From Anaeramoeba flamelloides (lineage: Eukaryota; Metamonada; Anaeramoebidae): a stretch of DNA of 64,000 nt. The notes beneath the pieces were generated by a model. The model ran no database searches, was not told the DNA's origin, and worked only from the letters and a program-made list of their open reading frames with translations. Shown piece by piece: positions 62,914 to 64,000 of the stretch. The stretch is from NCBI GenBank assembly GCA_027625915.1, contig JANTQA010000012.1:14346501-14410500 (forward strand). Direction: 5' to 3'. Every line of letters starts with the position of its first letter. The first letter of the stretch is position 1. A program made the position numbers and the translations under genes.

Positions 62914-64000
62914 GTTTTTTTCATTTAAATGATAAATAAATAAATTTCAAATCAAAAAAATACATCCAATAAATCTTTATTTCTGAAGAGGAATTCAAAA
63001 ATATACTTTTTTTTTTTTGAACCCAAAACTAGAATTAGATGAATTAAATGAAAATGGTAATTTATAAAATTCATTTTTGAAATTCTTTCGAAATTACAAG
63101 TAATTTTTTAATCAAAAATTTTACAAACAAAAGTTTTTCCATATGAAGAATGAAAAATAAACCCAAGTAAAGAAGTAATTCTATCAAATATTACAGATAA
63201 GATCAAGAAATAAATGATTGTTTTTTATTTTTTCTTGATAAAATTTTTTCATTATTTTGATTTCCATTTTTTAATTGGTGTGTAAATATATTATACTAGG
63301 ATATATCTGGCACTCTCATATTTATTAAAATATTAATGTATTTGGTTAAAGAAATGATTTTGAATGATTTTAGTTTCACATAAATTAATGGAACTCAAAA
63401 TTGGTAAAATGTAGTTACTCAATTAATTAATGATTTAGAAATTAATTGATAATTTTTGTGAAAAAGAAATTTGCTATTGTGTAAAAAATTGAGAATGTTA
63501 AAAAAAAATGGATTAGTTTGAATAACCTTCCATAAAGCTTTTTCTTTGATTGATCTATTATTAAAAATTTGTTGAAAAAATTGTGAATATTTTTGAGATC
63601 TCCAAAAAACAGCTTATTGGATCTTGCTTATCAAGGTGATTTTAATTGTTTTAATTGATTTGATTTAAAATAATATAATGAATTATTCTTTGAAGTTAAT
63701 TTATTTCTTCTATTAATTTATCTAACTATTCTGGAAAAAAATTGTACAATTGGTTTTTAATAGTAAAATTTGTTATGAAAAGGAAAAATTTTGAATTATT
63801 TTTTTTACTGTATATTTACTGATCAATAAAGAATGTATGAAACTGAAATTTCACAAACTGGATTAATACCTATTGTTGAAATATTCAAGCCAATTTCACA
63901 TGAATGAAGAAATCATAGCCTGAAAAAATCCGAAAAAAATTCACTATTACTAAGGTTTATAATTAAATTCTCAATTTGGGAAAAATGAACATTCTTAAAT

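Larger units (their letters stand above)
60169..64000. other. Right end: pecanex 5' region, an M3 MITE and weak coding signals
   Basis: The region should hold the missing pecanex N-terminal exons, about 2.5 kb with no long open frame. A candidate frame lies at 60766-60957. An M3 MITE occupies 61601-62150. A small open frame starts at 62809 on the plus strand. A slightly G/C-richer spot at 62670-62690 (minus: GGTGCGAGAAATTCCAAG then GTAGAT) could be a 5' exon end, but no protein supports it. Confidence 0.5.

Noticed and set aside
1-64000. CRISPR array, rRNA genes, operons or bacterial-type promoters
   Set aside because: No regularly spaced repeats or rRNA core sequences were seen, and the spliced genes show this is nuclear eukaryotic DNA.

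Overview
The window is nuclear DNA of an extremely AT-rich unicellular eukaryote. Evidence is spliceosomal introns (GTAAGT/GTAAAA/GTATGA donors, mostly short A/T-TAG acceptors), asparagine and glutamine runs in proteins, a pol III tRNA gene with an oligo-T stop, and a dense load of small DNA transposons. The gene set (Ena/VASP, SHIP-like 5-phosphatase with PH domain, LMBD1, pecanex, Vma22/CCDC115) suits an amoeboid protist (amoebozoan-like, or a metamonad such as Anaeramoeba). I cannot fix the genus from sequence alone.

Six protein genes and the tRNA are supported, and all lie on the minus strand. Left to right they are: CCDC115/Vma22 (133-633); an Ena/VASP homologue rebuilt here as four exons (7571-9389); LMBD1 in three exons (18655-24718); a PH + SHIP-like inositol polyphosphate 5-phosphatase, proposed as one three-exon gene (27320-36337); tRNA-Arg(UCU) (37366-37437); an acidic disordered protein with adaptor-type motifs (42600-43529); and a pecanex homologue with at least four exons (50126-60168, 5' end unresolved). 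Several exons are too short or too shifted in frame to show up as long open frames. They were found from splice sites, phase agreement and family alignment by eye.

Introns fall into two classes. Four are about 90-230 bp. Four are far larger: 6.67, 4.47, 3.80 and about 2.5 kb. The large introns and the 2-9 kb intergenic gaps contain no convincing host exons. They hold layers of short transposons and their relics: two MITE families with TTAA targets (piggyBac-type), several families with TA targets (Tc1/mariner-type), a palindromic 200-bp MITE, a foldback element with arms of about 460 bp, large inverted repeats, one dead Tc1/mariner transposase copy and one LINE remnant. Nested insertions give a partial order of arrival.

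Functionally the genes concern membranes and the cell cortex: actin filament elongation (Ena/VASP), phosphoinositide turnover (5-phosphatase), lysosomal membrane transport (LMBD1), V-ATPase assembly (CCDC115/Vma22), an ER-type multi-pass membrane protein (pecanex) and a possible vesicle-adaptor protein. Nothing suggests an operon. I saw no CRISPR array, rRNA gene, virus-like element or toxin gene.
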